64,000 nucleotides of DNA from Isoetes taiwanensis. Taxonomy: Eukaryota; Streptophyta; Lycopodiopsida; Isoetales; Isoetaceae. How positions within the stretch are numbered: the stretch's first letter is position 1; each line of letters begins with the position of its first letter. The translations under genes and the position numbers were made by a program. The stretch is from assembly GCA_021234155.1 (NCBI GenBank), contig JAJEKV010000031.1:12634928-12698927 (forward strand), read 5' to 3'. Of the stretch, positions 10,550 through 21,803 are shown in pieces. A model generated the notes under the pieces. The model was given only the letters and a program-made list of their open reading frames with translations. It was not told the origin of the DNA and did no database searches.

Positions 10550-11732
10550 AATGTTCTTGGTTGACCAAGAGCTAGCCCTGACCATATCCCTGAATAAGTA
10601 GATTAACTGGCCTAGCTAAGGAATGGAATGAGAATTCCAGTCTTGAACCGCGAAATATGGGAGAACTAGATTAAGTATAGTCTAAGTGGTAGAAATAATA
10701 TAGCCAAAAGAAACCTTCTAGTAAATTTGAGCTCAAGTTGTTCATGAACCGCACCTTTCAAGCAAAAATTGAACGAGAAATCGCTAAAAAGAAAGCTTGA
10801 AAGAAAATGGCGTGAAATGACCACTACTTGGCCCAAAAGAAATGGGAAATTTCGAGAAATAGTTAAGTGATTAGGAATAGTACCTTAATTAATAACCCAT
10901 AGTTATAATAAATTTACTCTTAAGAAAAGTAGCTATTAAACCTATGGAAGCACCTCTACTCCTTAGAAGTCCCCAAATGGTAGCTTGAACCTCTCCTTTA
11001 CCCTTGTAAGGCGAATTATAAGCTAATCTCCGAAGGCTGCCGCCACCACTTAATTAGCAATCACCGCAAGATCGAATCCAAAGGAGCCATTAATAGACAT
11101 AGCCGACCATTGATAGAGGCAAGATCGCTCGAAGAGGCCACCATCAAGGAAGCTATGTTCTTGGGAGGACCAAACAAGTAGCTAGGGAGGTTGGAAGCTC
11201 CAACTTGCATCGGAACGTTCGAAGCACTTGCGGCGGGCGGCGGCGGCAAGCAAATTCTTGAGGCCCTGTGGCCTATGCCAGACGACGAACTTAGCCACTC
11301 AAGCTCTTCAGACGAACCGTTTCACTCTTGGAGGAGCAACGGCTTATCACTTCAGGTGGATGATCGCAAGGCTCGGGGAAAATTGAGATCGTGGCATCTG
11401 CTTCTGAAGGTGAGGAGCAAGTAGCAAGAGCAACCTCGGCAACAAGAGCAACTCTAACACCAACAAGAGTAAGTAAGCAGCAAGTAGGAGGAGCAACCTC
11501 GACAATATGAGCAACCCCAGCAACAGAAGAATAAGTGAGGAGCAAGTAGCAAGAGCAACCTCGACAATAGGAGCAACCCCAGCAACAGGAAGAGCAGATT
11601 AGGAGAAAATAGCAAGAGCAATCTTGATAGTAGGAGCAACCTCGACAGTAGGAGTAACCCCGACACCAGGAAGAGTAGGTGAGCAGCAAGTAGTAGGAGC
11701 AACCTCGGGTAATACGAGCAACCCCAAAGAAA
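10550..11732 (+). other. Leader of chromovirus 1 with (GAGCAACCTCG)-type repeats
   Basis: Non-coding leader. From about 11410 to 11720 it contains a low-complexity array of AGCAA, GAGCAACC and TCGACAATA words. These give long Leu/Ser/Cys-rich reverse-strand ORFs that are artefacts of the repeat. Confidence 0.5.
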
Positions 11733-12248
11733 ATGAATAAAGCAAAGAAGGGGAGCCATCAATGCAGAAGAAAAGGAAGGAAGAGACGTAGGCAAGGGAG
11801 AAGCAAACAAAGAGGCGTGAAGCTAGGCGTAGGGAGAGTGTGGTTATCAGAAAACCATAGTCGAACGAACTGGAGGAGGATGAGCCTGAGGAGGAAAGAC
11901 CACACCAACAAGAGGGGGGGGGGGGAGCAAGAGGCTAAAGAAGAAGAGGAGGAGGAGGCCGAAGAACAGACGGAGTCTATGCTCGGCAACCATATCCAAT
12001 GTAGTCCAAGGAGGGCAAGATCAGCGAGAAGCTATTTAAAGCTGAAGCAAGATATGGAGTGCAAGAAGAAGAAGGCAGCATGCAAGATTATCTCCGCTGA
12101 TGGATCTGACAGGGTAGCCGACCAGGGTCGAAAAGCAAGCCTCCACCACCTCGATCCGATTCTTCGAAGAAGGTCTGCCAGGGGCCAAATCCCCAACACA
12201 GTAGAGCTGCTCGGCATATTTGGCATTGCCAACAGTGGACCAGTCTGA
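11733..12248 (+). CDS. Extra ORF between PBS and gag, basic then acidic
   Basis: A 171-codon open frame. Residues 1-40 are Arg/Lys-rich (RRKGRKRRRQGRSKQR). An acidic run follows at about 65-80 (EEEEEEAEEQTE), then a basic segment with KKKKAACKI. The opposite-strand element 2 has a comparable charged ORF at about 55902-56183, in the same place relative to the PBS. This suggests a family-specific accessory ORF and not chance. No domain is recognised. The basic part could bind nucleic acid or act as a nuclear localisation signal, which is inference. Confidence 0.45.
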   Translation: MNKAKKGSHQCRRKGRKRRRQGRSKQRGVKLGVGRVWLSENHSRTNWRRMSLRRKDHTNKRGGGEQEAKEEEEEEAEEQTESMLGNHIQCSPRRARSARSYLKLKQDMECKKKKAACKIISADGSDRVADQGRKASLHHLDPILRRRSARGQIPNTVELLGIFGIANSGPV

Positions 12249-12480
12249 TGATCCAGAAAGTCTCTTTTCGAGTGCCTACATCAAAGGTCTGTGCAGGAGT
12301 TCAAGATGGGCTACGACTACCGAGCCACATCAACAATGGCGGAGTCCCACCAGGAAGCGGCCAAAGCCGAGGAGGCCAAGATCTGCACTATTCATGCTAA
12401 GAAGATGACCATTATGCTCAAGAATATGAACTTGGCACGGAGGATTAGAAAAGATAAAATTTAGGAATCTTTGAATAAAA

Positions 12481-12482
12481 TT

Positions 12483-12513
<31 letters not shown>

Positions 12514-12553
12514 GTTCCTAGAATTAATAGTAGGACCAAAAAAAAAAAAAAAA
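12481..12553. repeat. (AT)n microsatellite and A-tract
   Basis: A TA dinucleotide run at about 12481-12513 and a pure A run at about 12538-12553, inside the non-coding part of chromovirus 1. Confidence 0.85.
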
Positions 12554-12559
12554 GAGTCA

Positions 12560-13100
12560 ACTCGGGTCAAACCGTGCAAAAGGCCTCTACCTCGCGAACG
12601 CAGGCCCCTTCCGTGCGAAGTGATCCGAGTCCCTTGATTTGGGGCAAAATTGATCCAAATTTTGTACTAAAAGATGTTAGAATGCTTAGAATTTGTCTAA
12701 AAAATGCAGTGTAGCACTTAATTTTTGCTAAAAATGTAAAAAAGTAGCCAAGATCAGGCCACTCCGGTCACTCCGTGCCAAAGGCCTTTGCGTCGCGAAC
12801 GCAGGGTCCTTCCGTGCGAAGTGACCCGAGTCACCTATGTTTGTGCTTTTAGATGTCTTTTTAGTACGAAATAAGTTGCTAGTTAATTTAGGATTGACCC
12901 AAATAGGAAGTTCTCAAAATTATTGACTTTTGATAGGAATCAAGGCACTCTGGTCACTCCGCGCCAGAGGGCCATGTGTTGAGAACCAGGCATCATTGGC
13001 GCGAAGTGACTCGAGTCATGTGATTTTGAGCCAAGAGGGCCATGCGTTGAGAACGCAGGCATCATTGGCGCGAAGTGACCCGAGTCATATGATTTTGAGC
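12560..13100 (+). repeat. Four-copy repeat in the chromovirus spacer
   Basis: A block of about 75-90 bp containing a GGCC word, GCGAACGCAGG and GCGAAGTGACCCGAGTCA recurs at about 12565, 12758, 12945 and 13032. The first three copies are separated by AT-rich spacers and the last two are nearly adjacent. Element 2 has two copies of a related GC-rich block at 54637-54935, also between its extra ORF and gag. The module is therefore conserved in position within the family. Confidence 0.6.
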
Positions 13101-16070
13101 CAAAATTTTGCAAAAAACCCTTAGAAAAAGTTCTTAATGCACATTTGAGTCATCCGCCATGCATCCTAGTATCTTGTAGTATCCCGTTCTAGCATTTCAA
13201 TCCATTTAAACCTCATCTTAAAAGAATTCCCACAGTAGCGGGAATCAAATCTCCCACCCATTGGGATGACCCCCCCCAAAACCCCCGTGCCAACCACTGA
13301 GGACGGGCATCGTTTGTGTTTAAATTATAATCCTTAATTAGATTTAAGCTTTAATCATGTTAGATAATATTAATGGCCAAGCCTTAGAGTTAGAACCAAG
13401 ATCCTTAAGCTAGATAGAGACAACATCTGCATTCATCCTAGCTTAGTTGTCGCTTTTATCTTGCTAAGTGTCTTCTTGTCTACATATAGGTAGTATAATT
13501 AAACCTTTTTCTTAGAAACCCAGCTAGTTGCCAAGGCCTTAGATATAGTTGTTACACGTTGGTATGATACACCAACACACGTTATAGGTGCACTACCATC
13601 AAGTGTCTTCCGCCGTGCCTTTGTATCATAGATAATTATCTAGGAATTCATTCTATCTAGGTAATTTAGTCTAACACACCAAGTACACCCACAAAGTAAG
13701 TCTCCTTATACCACCCTATAACAGTAAATAAGTACCTTCCTCAGTGTCTAGTAAAGCGCCAAATGCCAAGTGGGCCAATTGAGGTAGAGTGGATAAAGGT
13801 ATAAAAATAGGGGTTGTAGAGTAAGTAGACGTAAATAATTGTTGTTGTGGTAGTATTAGTTGCCTTGTGCACTTAGAGCATTAAAATAGGTCAGGAGAAC
13901 CTTCGACGCAGATCCTCGAGCCTCGACAAGGGAGCCACTCGACAACATCAACGAATTGAAAGCAGAGGGCAACCTTATGGAAGAAATTTCAGCAAATCAA
14001 AGGCCAAAAATGGTGTAGGGAAGCCCGAACATAAATAATAAAGGGGAGCCTATAGGAAGGACGATTGCGACATCAAGATTAGACACAAAAGTTGCCAAGA
14101 GGGCTATGCAACAGCCAATGGGCATCATGGCACTTATAAAATTGATCAGATTAGGGGAGGAACATCTCCTAGTCAAGATATTCTCCAACTTCCATATTGT
14201 CTCGATGAAGGGTCCCACATCAATGACTAATGTCACAACTACGCCGCCAACAAGTAGACGACTTCATCGACTTATGACATCAAGAGTCCTAAAGGATGAG
14301 ACTGGACATACCTCCTAGGAAGGGCAACTATCGCAGATATCCAGGCCATAGTAGTATCAGATTTGGACTTCAAGCAAACATGCTTTGACTAAGGAGGTAT
14401 TACAAGCCAGCAGGGGGGCTGCTCAGGAATAGGAATATGGCGAGACTGCAACAAACTTCTTCCTCATCAGCCACTTCAGAGCAGCAACCTCGACAGCACC
14501 ATCTCAAGATCATAATGATCTTCGATCTTCCACCTTAGAGATGGAGGTCAAACCATTAGGAAGAGGCACCATGGAAAACCAAATACCAGCATTACTAATT
14601 GATTAGTCAAGATTAGTCCCTGCACATGGATGCAAATAAACTTCTCTCAGGAAGAGAAGTTGCATAGTTAGAACTGGTAAAAGTACTCAACATTCTCATC
14701 AGCCTTATAACAGCAGCAGGTGACCGCCAAGATGAAGAATCAAATCGACAAGGTCAACACAACAATATCAATTCAGGAGTTAGAAGAATCATCCTCAAAT
14801 AGGCAGATGAGTCGACACGAAAGATTCTACACAGTGGTGAACATGACCTTCAAGCCTCTGGGATGCGGCACCGAGACTTATCTTATTCACTACATCAGCA
14901 AGTCCATTAATATGGAAGATAGTCAACATCAACATTAAGGACGAGCAGAGTCAGAATAGGTTCGACAAAAGAAAGCAGAGCACATATTATACAACAACTC
15001 CAAGAAGACCAGATTTTTCAACAACTTATGAATCATCGCCTTGCTACTCCAATGACTAATGACTACACCAGCTTTAAGCAAGCTAGAGGACCTATCAGAT
15101 AGTTGAATATCTTAGAATTATGGGTGATAACATCCATGATGAAATTAGGATGAAATTTCGACTAGATTTTTGTCATTTCTTTTAGAAAGATGGACCCAAG
15201 GAGTGAGCAAAGCTTCAAGGCTTGGGAAGAAAAATATATGGAGTACAATAATTGTATACATTGATGATAGATATCTAACATATTGGAACCTCTTTGTGAG
15301 CTTGATCACCTCGCTAAGAAGGATTCAATAATAGGATAACCGTCGACCATGTATATGACGAGTACCTCCACAACATAAGGAATAATCCGACCAAATGAAG
15401 GGAAGCAATCTAATAAGTCCGGCCAACTTCTTAGATGGCATCAACTTAAAGGTGGGACTATTTCAAGAGGGCAATAATTAAGAAAGGGGAGATCCTAGAG
15501 TATAGATTAGATCTAAAACAAGTATAATTATTTAACTGCATAGTTTTTATATGTGTCCAAAGGAAATGTCATGCTGACTAAACTTTTAGCCATAGGATTT
15601 ATGTAAGTACTTCTTTAAGCTGTAACCTTGCACGTCCTAGATGGCGGACATCTTTAAGAGCAAGACTCTTAAGTCTAAATCTAGGCCAGTAATTATGGCA
15701 AGGCCGAGTAATTAGCAGCACCAAAGGAACAAGCGTCAAGTTCGACATCAACCTTAAGCAGAGAAAAGTAGAGCATCGGCACCAACTTATGTACATTGGC
15801 AAGTATGACCTCATAATAGGCATGGAATATTAAAGCTGGCTAAGGCAATAATTGATTATCATAAGCAAGAGATGTTTATCTTGGCACCAAAGGGCAAGTA
15901 CCTTATAATTAAACTAAGGAAGTAATTTCAATCGCGCAACACATCTTAGTGAAGCAATTACTTAAGTGCATCACGAGGAATGAGGTCGTACATACTTAAG
16001 CTACAAGTCGTCGACCCCGACCACAATAGTAAGAAGGAAGATGCTACTTTGGAACAGTTGCCTCGGCCAA
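13101..16070 (+). pseudogene. Decayed gag/protease region of chromovirus 1
   Basis: The gag and protease genes should lie here. Only fragments are readable, for example a 72-codon ORF at 14720-14938 and a downstream stretch with EIRMKFRLDFCHF near 15145. A CCHC knuckle and the protease DSGA motif were not found. The region is riddled with stops. Confidence 0.4.
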
Positions 16071-16079
16071 TTTCTAAGT

Positions 16080-16690
16080 TAATCAAAAAGTCCCATGATA
16101 TACCTCCAGATGAAATTTGAGAGCTTTTGCTCTATAGAGGCATAGACTCTGAAATCACTCTTGCACCAGATGCAGAGCCGACCAGCAAAGCTCTTTATAG
16201 AATGAGCACTTCCGAACTCACAGAGCTCAAGAAGCAGTTGTAGGAGTCGATCGACTTGGGATCCTTTCGGCCAGGATGGAAGTCTAAAGATGTATATCAA
16301 CCATGGACAGCTCAACAAGCAAACGACATAATGGATCAGCCCCAAGGAGCAAGATTCTTCTATAAAATCGACTTAAGGTCAGGCAATCATCAAATAAGAA
16401 TGAAGGCGAAAGATAATTATAAGACTCCTTCAGAACACTTTATGGGAACTATGTGTTCACAATAATGCCCTTGAGTCTATCGAATGCTCCACCGACTTTT
16501 ATGCATTTAAGGAACGACATCCTCGAAGATTCCTTGGATGAGTTCATCATCAATTTTTCTTCGACGACATCGTGACCTACAACAAGTCAACGGAAGAGCA
16601 TGCAGCCCATTTGAGGAAAGCCGTGGAGAAGCTAAGACGTCACCATTTATTGGCAAGCTTTTGAAAGCATCATTTTGTAATACCATCTCC
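16080..16690 (+). pseudogene. Reverse transcriptase domain of chromovirus 1
   Basis: The translation shows the chromovirus RT start (LYRMSTSELTELKKQL at about 16196-16243), FFYKIDLRSGNHQIRMK at about 16350 and FDDIVTYNKSTEEHAAHL at about 16560. The last corresponds to the catalytic YxDD block, here FDD. Several stops and frame changes interrupt it. Just after the thumb region the sequence jumps directly to the pre-integrase spacer, so the RNase H domain (about 700 bp in element 2) is deleted. Confidence 0.85.
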
Positions 16691-17600
16691 ACTTCGGCAA
16701 GCGAATTCGGCAAGAAGTTAGAAGAAGCCATCTCCTCCAACATGGAATTCAAGCACATATGGGCTAGTCTTTGCAAGAGTGCAAGGACAGATTAAGAACG
16801 AGAAACCTTCAAATATTTTAAAAAGGAAGGCAATCTTTAATATCAAAGAACAACTATGCGTACCTGAAGCATAAGGAGTAAGGAAAATCTTTCATGACAC
16901 GTATAATAGCCCTATTTCCGACCATGAAAAATCTAGAAAGGCCTACTTCAAGATCAGAAGTAGCTAGTTCTGGCCGGGCATGAAGAAATAGATAGTCAGA
17001 TATATCCAAGAATGTCAGTTGTGTCAGCAGACAAAGGCAGAACAACTTCGAATTCTAGAAGTTTTGGAACCTTGGGCGGTGCCAGACGCCAAGTGGGAAG
17101 TCATCAGCATAGTTTTCAGAGTGGGCTTTCCAAGGACAACAAGGAGCTTTGACGCCTCATCGGTGGTGGTGGTAGATAAGTTATCAAAAAGGGCACATTC
17201 TTGCCACACCGCACCACAGACATAAATTTGAATCTAGCCTTGTTGTCTATATAACAGATTTTTTTTGGGTTGCACGGAATGCTCGGGTCGATCATCACCA
17301 ATAGAGATCCAAAGTTCTTTAGCGTCGTTTAGCAAGACTTCTTCAACACGATCTACACCAACTTGTGGATGAATTTTGCTTTTCATTCGCAGTCAAATGG
17401 GCAATGGACCGCACCAACACAATTTTGGATAACACGTTGAGAAACTATGATTGGAACAAGCAATCCAAATGGGTCGATTACATCCACCTGATCGAGTTAC
17501 GTACAATAATACGAAGCAAAAGTCATCGAAGGTGTCTCCTCCATGATCAGTTACAGTTATCAATGCTTGACACCAGTTATGTGGCATAATCTAGTGCCCA
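16690..17600 (+). pseudogene. Integrase of chromovirus 1
   Basis: A zinc-binding H2C2 region is readable at about 16800-17040 (HDTYNSPISDH ... CQLCQQTKAEQ). The integrase core follows with GFPRTTRSFDA near 17125 and a degenerate region corresponding to the DGQTERTN block at about 17385-17415. Many stops are present. Element 2 has a better-preserved homologue at 48540-49300 on minus, and alignment of the two defines the RNase H deletion in this copy. Confidence 0.85.
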
Positions 17601-17742
17601 AGGTGGAAATTTCTCAACAACGACGGCAGATATGCAGTAGCTTGTGGTAGAAGTGCGAGAATATCTTCAACAACAAAGGCAGATCAGAAGAGTCTAGCAG
17701 ATAGACATAACACTCCTCGAGAGTTGTGCTGAGAGATAAAGT

Positions 17743-18198
17743 TTGGCTCAAGTAAAGGTCAAGCAAGGGAAGCTTCGCATCGGCAATTGTAAGAAGCTTG
17801 CTCCTAGGTGGGCAGGACCCTTCAAGATTTTGAAGCGAGTAGGGAGCCAAACCTATAAGCTTGCCTTGCCTACCCACCTTAAAGTCCACAAGGTCTTCCA
17901 TGTGAGCCTGTTGGAAAGGCACAAACCAAACCCGGAGGAGGTTTTGAATACTCCAACTTTGTTGGAGATGACGGAGGAACAAGTTGAAATTGTGCCTGAA
18001 TTGCTTCTTGATAAGACATTCAAGAAGACTAGGAGGTCTCAGTTCCTCCAATCTTTGGTCAAGTGGAAGCACTTGCCCATGGAAGACACAACTTGGGTAT
18101 TGAAGCAGGATTTAGAGAAGCAATACCCGGACTTCATGAGGGAGTTTGATGGGCGAGTCGTCACCGAGCTTATCGACGCTGACTTGCCAGGTGCTTAG
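17743..18198 (+). CDS. Integrase C-terminus with chromodomain
   Basis: A 151-codon open frame, the best-preserved part of element 1. Residues 15-60 are the integrase C-terminal module ([27 protein letters not shown]). Residues about 81-131 are a chromodomain (VEIVPELLLD, LVKWKHLPMEDTTWV). Chromodomains define Ty3 chromoviruses and direct integration by binding modified histones in heterochromatin. The homologous ORF of element 2 is at 47886-48080. Confidence 0.93.
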   Translation: MAQVKVKQGKLRIGNCKKLAPRWAGPFKILKRVGSQTYKLALPTHLKVHKVFHVSLLERHKPNPEEVLNTPTLLEMTEEQVEIVPELLLDKTFKKTRRSQFLQSLVKWKHLPMEDTTWVLKQDLEKQYPDFMREFDGRVVTELIDADLPGA

Positions 18199-19054
18199 CT
18201 TAGTGTGCTCTTAGTTAGCTTGAATAAGGCACATGCATTCTAGCCAGTAAGGTGCATGTGCCAGGATCTTGGACGTGTAGGCGATGATGGGATACGCCCC
18301 AAAGGCATTCTCTAGGCCAACACACACCAAGGGTGCACATGACCGGAGGGTCATGAGAGAGGAAGTTAAGCATGGTGGGAGATGATGGGACATCTGTCGG
18401 ATGATCTCTATGCCACGATGCGGGGCACGCGTACCTGACCATAGGGAGGTCATGGTGAGGTATAAGTGATCATGCGCAATGATGGGATCGTGAGACATTC
18501 CCTAGCTTAAAACCCTCGGGGGCAAGAGGCACTGAGGTGTACTCGACCACGGGAATCGAGTACAAGGTAGCACCCGATCATGGGCAATGATAGGATCATC
18601 TTAAATGGTCCTTAAGCTCAAATCCTTATGGAGCCATGATCGACTGCAAGGTAGTAGGGTAACCTTGAGCTAGTAGTTCGGCTCGGTAATTAGGGGGGTG
18701 GTCCCCTAAAACCACAAACTTATTAACTTAAATAATGTAATGTGCTACTTGTGCAGGCCAGTGAAGGGAAGCATGGAGGAGGGAGCACGTTACGAGAAGA
18801 CAGGAGTCATAGATTTTAGACTTAACTATGAACCCCTAAAATTGTTGTAATATTCTTATATGTGTATATTTTTATAATAATAGTCGATATAACTATATAA
18901 TGTTGTATAACCTATAAATATAGCCTTATAATTACATATAATAAGTAATTAACGAAAAGTTGATCTTTTCAATAGAGTTAAGTTCCTATATTCTTGTTGT
19001 GAGTGTTGCAGGGCTGTTGCAGGTTTGTCACCTTAGCGTAATGCTGGGGGAGAA
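18199..19054 (+). other. 3' non-coding region and first polypurine tract of chromovirus 1
   Basis: No coding potential. It carries several ATGATGGGA-type repeats and ends in GGGGGAGAA (19046-19054), a polypurine tract immediately before a truncated LTR start at 19055. Confidence 0.6.
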
Positions 19055-19259
19055 TGTGACGTTCCAGGGAAATATATGCCATAAATACGTATATTTCCAG
19101 GTTCGTCACTATACAAGTCTATCTTCATAGCATTGTCCACGTGGCCTTAACCTATTGGGCACCCGCCACACGGACTTACCCTATTGGAGCCACGTGGCAT
19201 AACATGTGAACCCTAACCTATACTAAACCCTAACCCTAGGCCTCTTTTCTGGCTCCAAC
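19055..19259 (+). repeat. Truncated LTR copy inserted before the 3' LTR
   Basis: 205 bp that match the first part of the LTR (TGTGACGTTCC through GGCTCCAACA) and stop about 40 bp past the TATA position. It is followed by a second copy of the end of the internal region (TTCTTGTTGTGAGTGTTGCA) and a second polypurine tract, then the full 3' LTR. It has a single G-box unit while both full LTRs have the 76-bp unit twice. Its TATA box is damaged (CTATACTAAACC). Confidence 0.85.
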
Positions 19260-19346
19260 ATTCTTGTTGTGAGTGTTGCAGGGCTGTTGCAGGTTTGTCA
19301 CCTTAGCGTAATGCTGCGGACAGCATTATCCGCAGGGGGGGGGGAA

Positions 19347-20991
19347 TGTGACGTTCCAGGGAAATATATGCCATAAATACGTATATTTCCAGGTTCGTCA
19401 CTATACAAGTCTATCTTCATAGCATTGTCCACGTGGCCTTAACCTATTGGGCACCCGCCACACGGACTTACCCTATTGGAGCCACGTGGCATAACATGTG
19501 AACTCCACGTGGCCTTAACCTATTGGGCACCCGCCACACGGACTTACCCTATTGGAGCCACGTGGCATAACATGTGAACCCTAACCTATAAAGGCCTAAA
19601 CCCTAACCCTAGGCCTCTTTTCTGGCTCCAACAGTCTGGGAACCTTCTTCGCGCTCGAAACTCCGTTTCGAGAACCGTCTGCTGTGGCATAGCATAGCAT
19701 GGCAGCCCCCAGAGCGTGAGCGCATCAGCAGGAGTGGGAGCTACCTCGAACACCTCGAAGACCATGGAGACACCAGGAGCAGGAGGGAGTTCTTCGAGAG
19801 CAGGTATTTGGAGTAGTGTTCATAGTAGTTCATCTGGAAGTTAGGACTCCAGATGAATTAGCATTTCGTGTCTCTAGTAAAGCCTTCCTAGAACCCTCAG
19901 TCTAGATCCTAAACCCTAATCAATGAACCCTAACTGTAAGTTAGATACATATGATTAGGTTTAGATGTTATTCTCATTATTATCATGTATGTGGATATGT
20001 GATGTTGGTTGATCATGTTTGCTCCTCTTGTATTGGGAAGGGGGGTAGAGACCTAGTAGCCATTACTTAGTGATGCTCCTAGTTTAGACCCTTTAGTTTC
20101 TATTATTATGCGGCTTGTGCATAGGAACCCACCGGGCTACGGGGGCTATGATGTGACTCAGCACTACATAACGGGGCTAGAGGGGAGACGGAGGGAGGAT
20201 CCCCGTTGAGCGCGGCTACTGGGGACCCCATAGCAGGCTAGGCTTATGGTCGATCACTTCATGTGGGCTGGGCATGGGTCCGACACCTCCTGGGGCAATG
20301 GTGTCGCCCTGCCTCTCAAGAGCTGCAGGTGACGGCCTGGCTCTTGTTTTGGGGGGTTAAGTCGGGAATAAATCGTGTGTCGCCACGATTCTCTAGCCGC
20401 CCGTGGAACCTCTAGACCCCGGGAAGGGGAGATGCAACCCTTTCTGCCTCGACGGACGAGGGAGATGCAACCTGGAGTAGTCTCGATGGGTGATACCATG
20501 AGATTGCGTATCCGGAAGGCTAGAGTCATGTCAGAGCCCGATCTAGCCCATCTGCAAAGTATGCACGGGGGGGCGGATGGAGTGGTCAACCCTAGCCATT
20601 GTCTATAGCCAGCCCCGCCATTGTTATGACTCGGTCTGTTCTACCTTGAGGCCTAGCCGTCAGTATACCTCCCCATGAGTCTGAGCCTTGGGTAGGAGCT
20701 CTCATGTTTTATGGCATATGTTTATCTCTATTGTAGCTACGGATATGTGGATGTGCTACCCTTCAGGATAGTGGGATGTATTGTTATTGCTAGTTCTGAC
20801 GTTGTTTATGCTTCCGCTGTGATAGGAGCCCATAGGGGAAGGGCGCGCAAGACACCTTCGTGTCCCCTTCCCGCACTGGGGATACCCTGGAGTGCGGGAT
20901 AGACAGAGGGCCCGTGCGGTCGAAGGACCGGTTGGGGGATTTCCTATGGAGTGTACAGCCGGGTGCCGTATATTTTGTAGGGAACGTCACA
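19347..20991 (+). repeat. 3' LTR of chromovirus 1
   Basis: 1645 bp, starting TGTGACGTTCC and ending GGAACGTCACA. It keeps two blocks absent from the 5' LTR (about 20185-20365 and 20645-20745). It lacks about 90 bp present in the 5' LTR and in element 2 (the junction here reads AGCATTGTCCACGTGG). Confidence 0.92.
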
Positions 20992-21803
20992 GAGGAGCAG
21001 GCCAAGAAGTAAGAAAAGAAAAGTGCAGCAAATAGCAGTGGAAAATGTTCCAGAGGAAAGCTCTGAAAGAAAAAAAGCAAAGGAAAGGTACCAAGAGAGG
21101 CCATTAAAGAGAAGAAAGTGGATAAGATCTTGGAGAGGATGGAAGAAATAAATCTGCACAAGTATGTGCAAGGCGTCATTTATTTGCCATTTACATCAAT
21201 GAGGTTGCCACCAAAGAACGAAGCTGGTAAGAGGCCACTCTAGGTTACGAAAAATTTACGTTGACCATTTAAGGAACCTGAAGGACAGGATAAGGAGCAA
21301 TCCCAATGCTCATGTGGTTCATATTGTCGTTCTTATTGACAAAACGCAGTGCACAGGCCCCAAGGACTATGACAGAGAAAATGCAGACACTTATATGCAT
21401 TACGTTTTGGGAGGTAATCACAACTTCAAGGTAAGCAGGCAACTGCATAAAGAAAAGAATAATCTGAGATACCTCTCGATCCTCTGTTCTGTTTACTGTG
21501 GCTTGACAGACGAAGAAGCAAAAATCGTTGCCAACACTCACAATGCTGACAACGAGTACAAACTAAAAATGAGCTTCATTGAAAAGATCAGACTCATGCA
21601 CAGGGAGTATGTAATTTTCAAGGAAAAATACTGCGATGACCTTAAGAAACCAACCAACTCTTTGGAGCTGAAGGAGGCGTGTGCTATCGAATAGTGCCTT
21701 AGATATGATGATGCTAACAAAAGGCAGTCTCTCATTAGCCACGACAACTGGTTTCAACTTGCATTTAGAGACGATGGGGTAAGGATAACCTGTATACTGA
21801 AAT
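20992..21803 (+). pseudogene. 3' part of a gene with a ParB/sulfiredoxin-like domain
   Basis: After the LTR the sequence resumes Lys/Glu-rich (about 21000-21130). From about 21230 it reads IYVDHLRNLKDRIRSNPNAH, VVHIVVLIDK, MHYVLGGNHNFKVSRQL and YCGLTDEEAKIVANTHNADN (21314-21694, 126 codons). 'GGNH-x6-7-hL' followed by 'hTDEEAxxxAxxHN' is the signature arrangement of the ParB/Srx nucleotide-binding fold. A stop at 21692 precedes further coding-like sequence (SHDNWFQLAFRDDGVRIT). At least two frame changes are present. In bacteria the domain is in CTP-dependent chromosome-segregation proteins and phage ParB-methylase fusions; its role in a plant nucleus is unknown. Confidence 0.55.

Larger units (their letters stand above)
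9095..20991 (+). mobile_element. Ty3/gypsy chromovirus, element 1 (whole)
   Basis: Bounded by long terminal repeats whose ends are perfect 11-bp inverted repeats (TGTGACGTTCC and GGAACGTCACA). A PBS lies directly after the 5' LTR, and a polypurine tract (GGGGGGGGGGAA) directly before the 3' LTR. Reverse transcriptase, integrase and a chromodomain follow in Ty3 order on the plus strand. Flanks show AAGGA (9090-9094) and GAGGA (20992-20996), a 5-bp target duplication with one mismatch. The coding region is full of stops and frameshifts and lacks RNase H, so it is defective. It belongs to the same family as element 2 at 43.5-58.4 kb, in opposite orientation. Confidence 0.93.

Noticed and set aside
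11291-11810. Leu/Cys-rich minus-strand ORFs of 118 and 132 codons
   Set aside because: They translate a low-complexity AGCAACC/TCGAC array and lie opposite the chromovirus leader; their composition follows the repeat.
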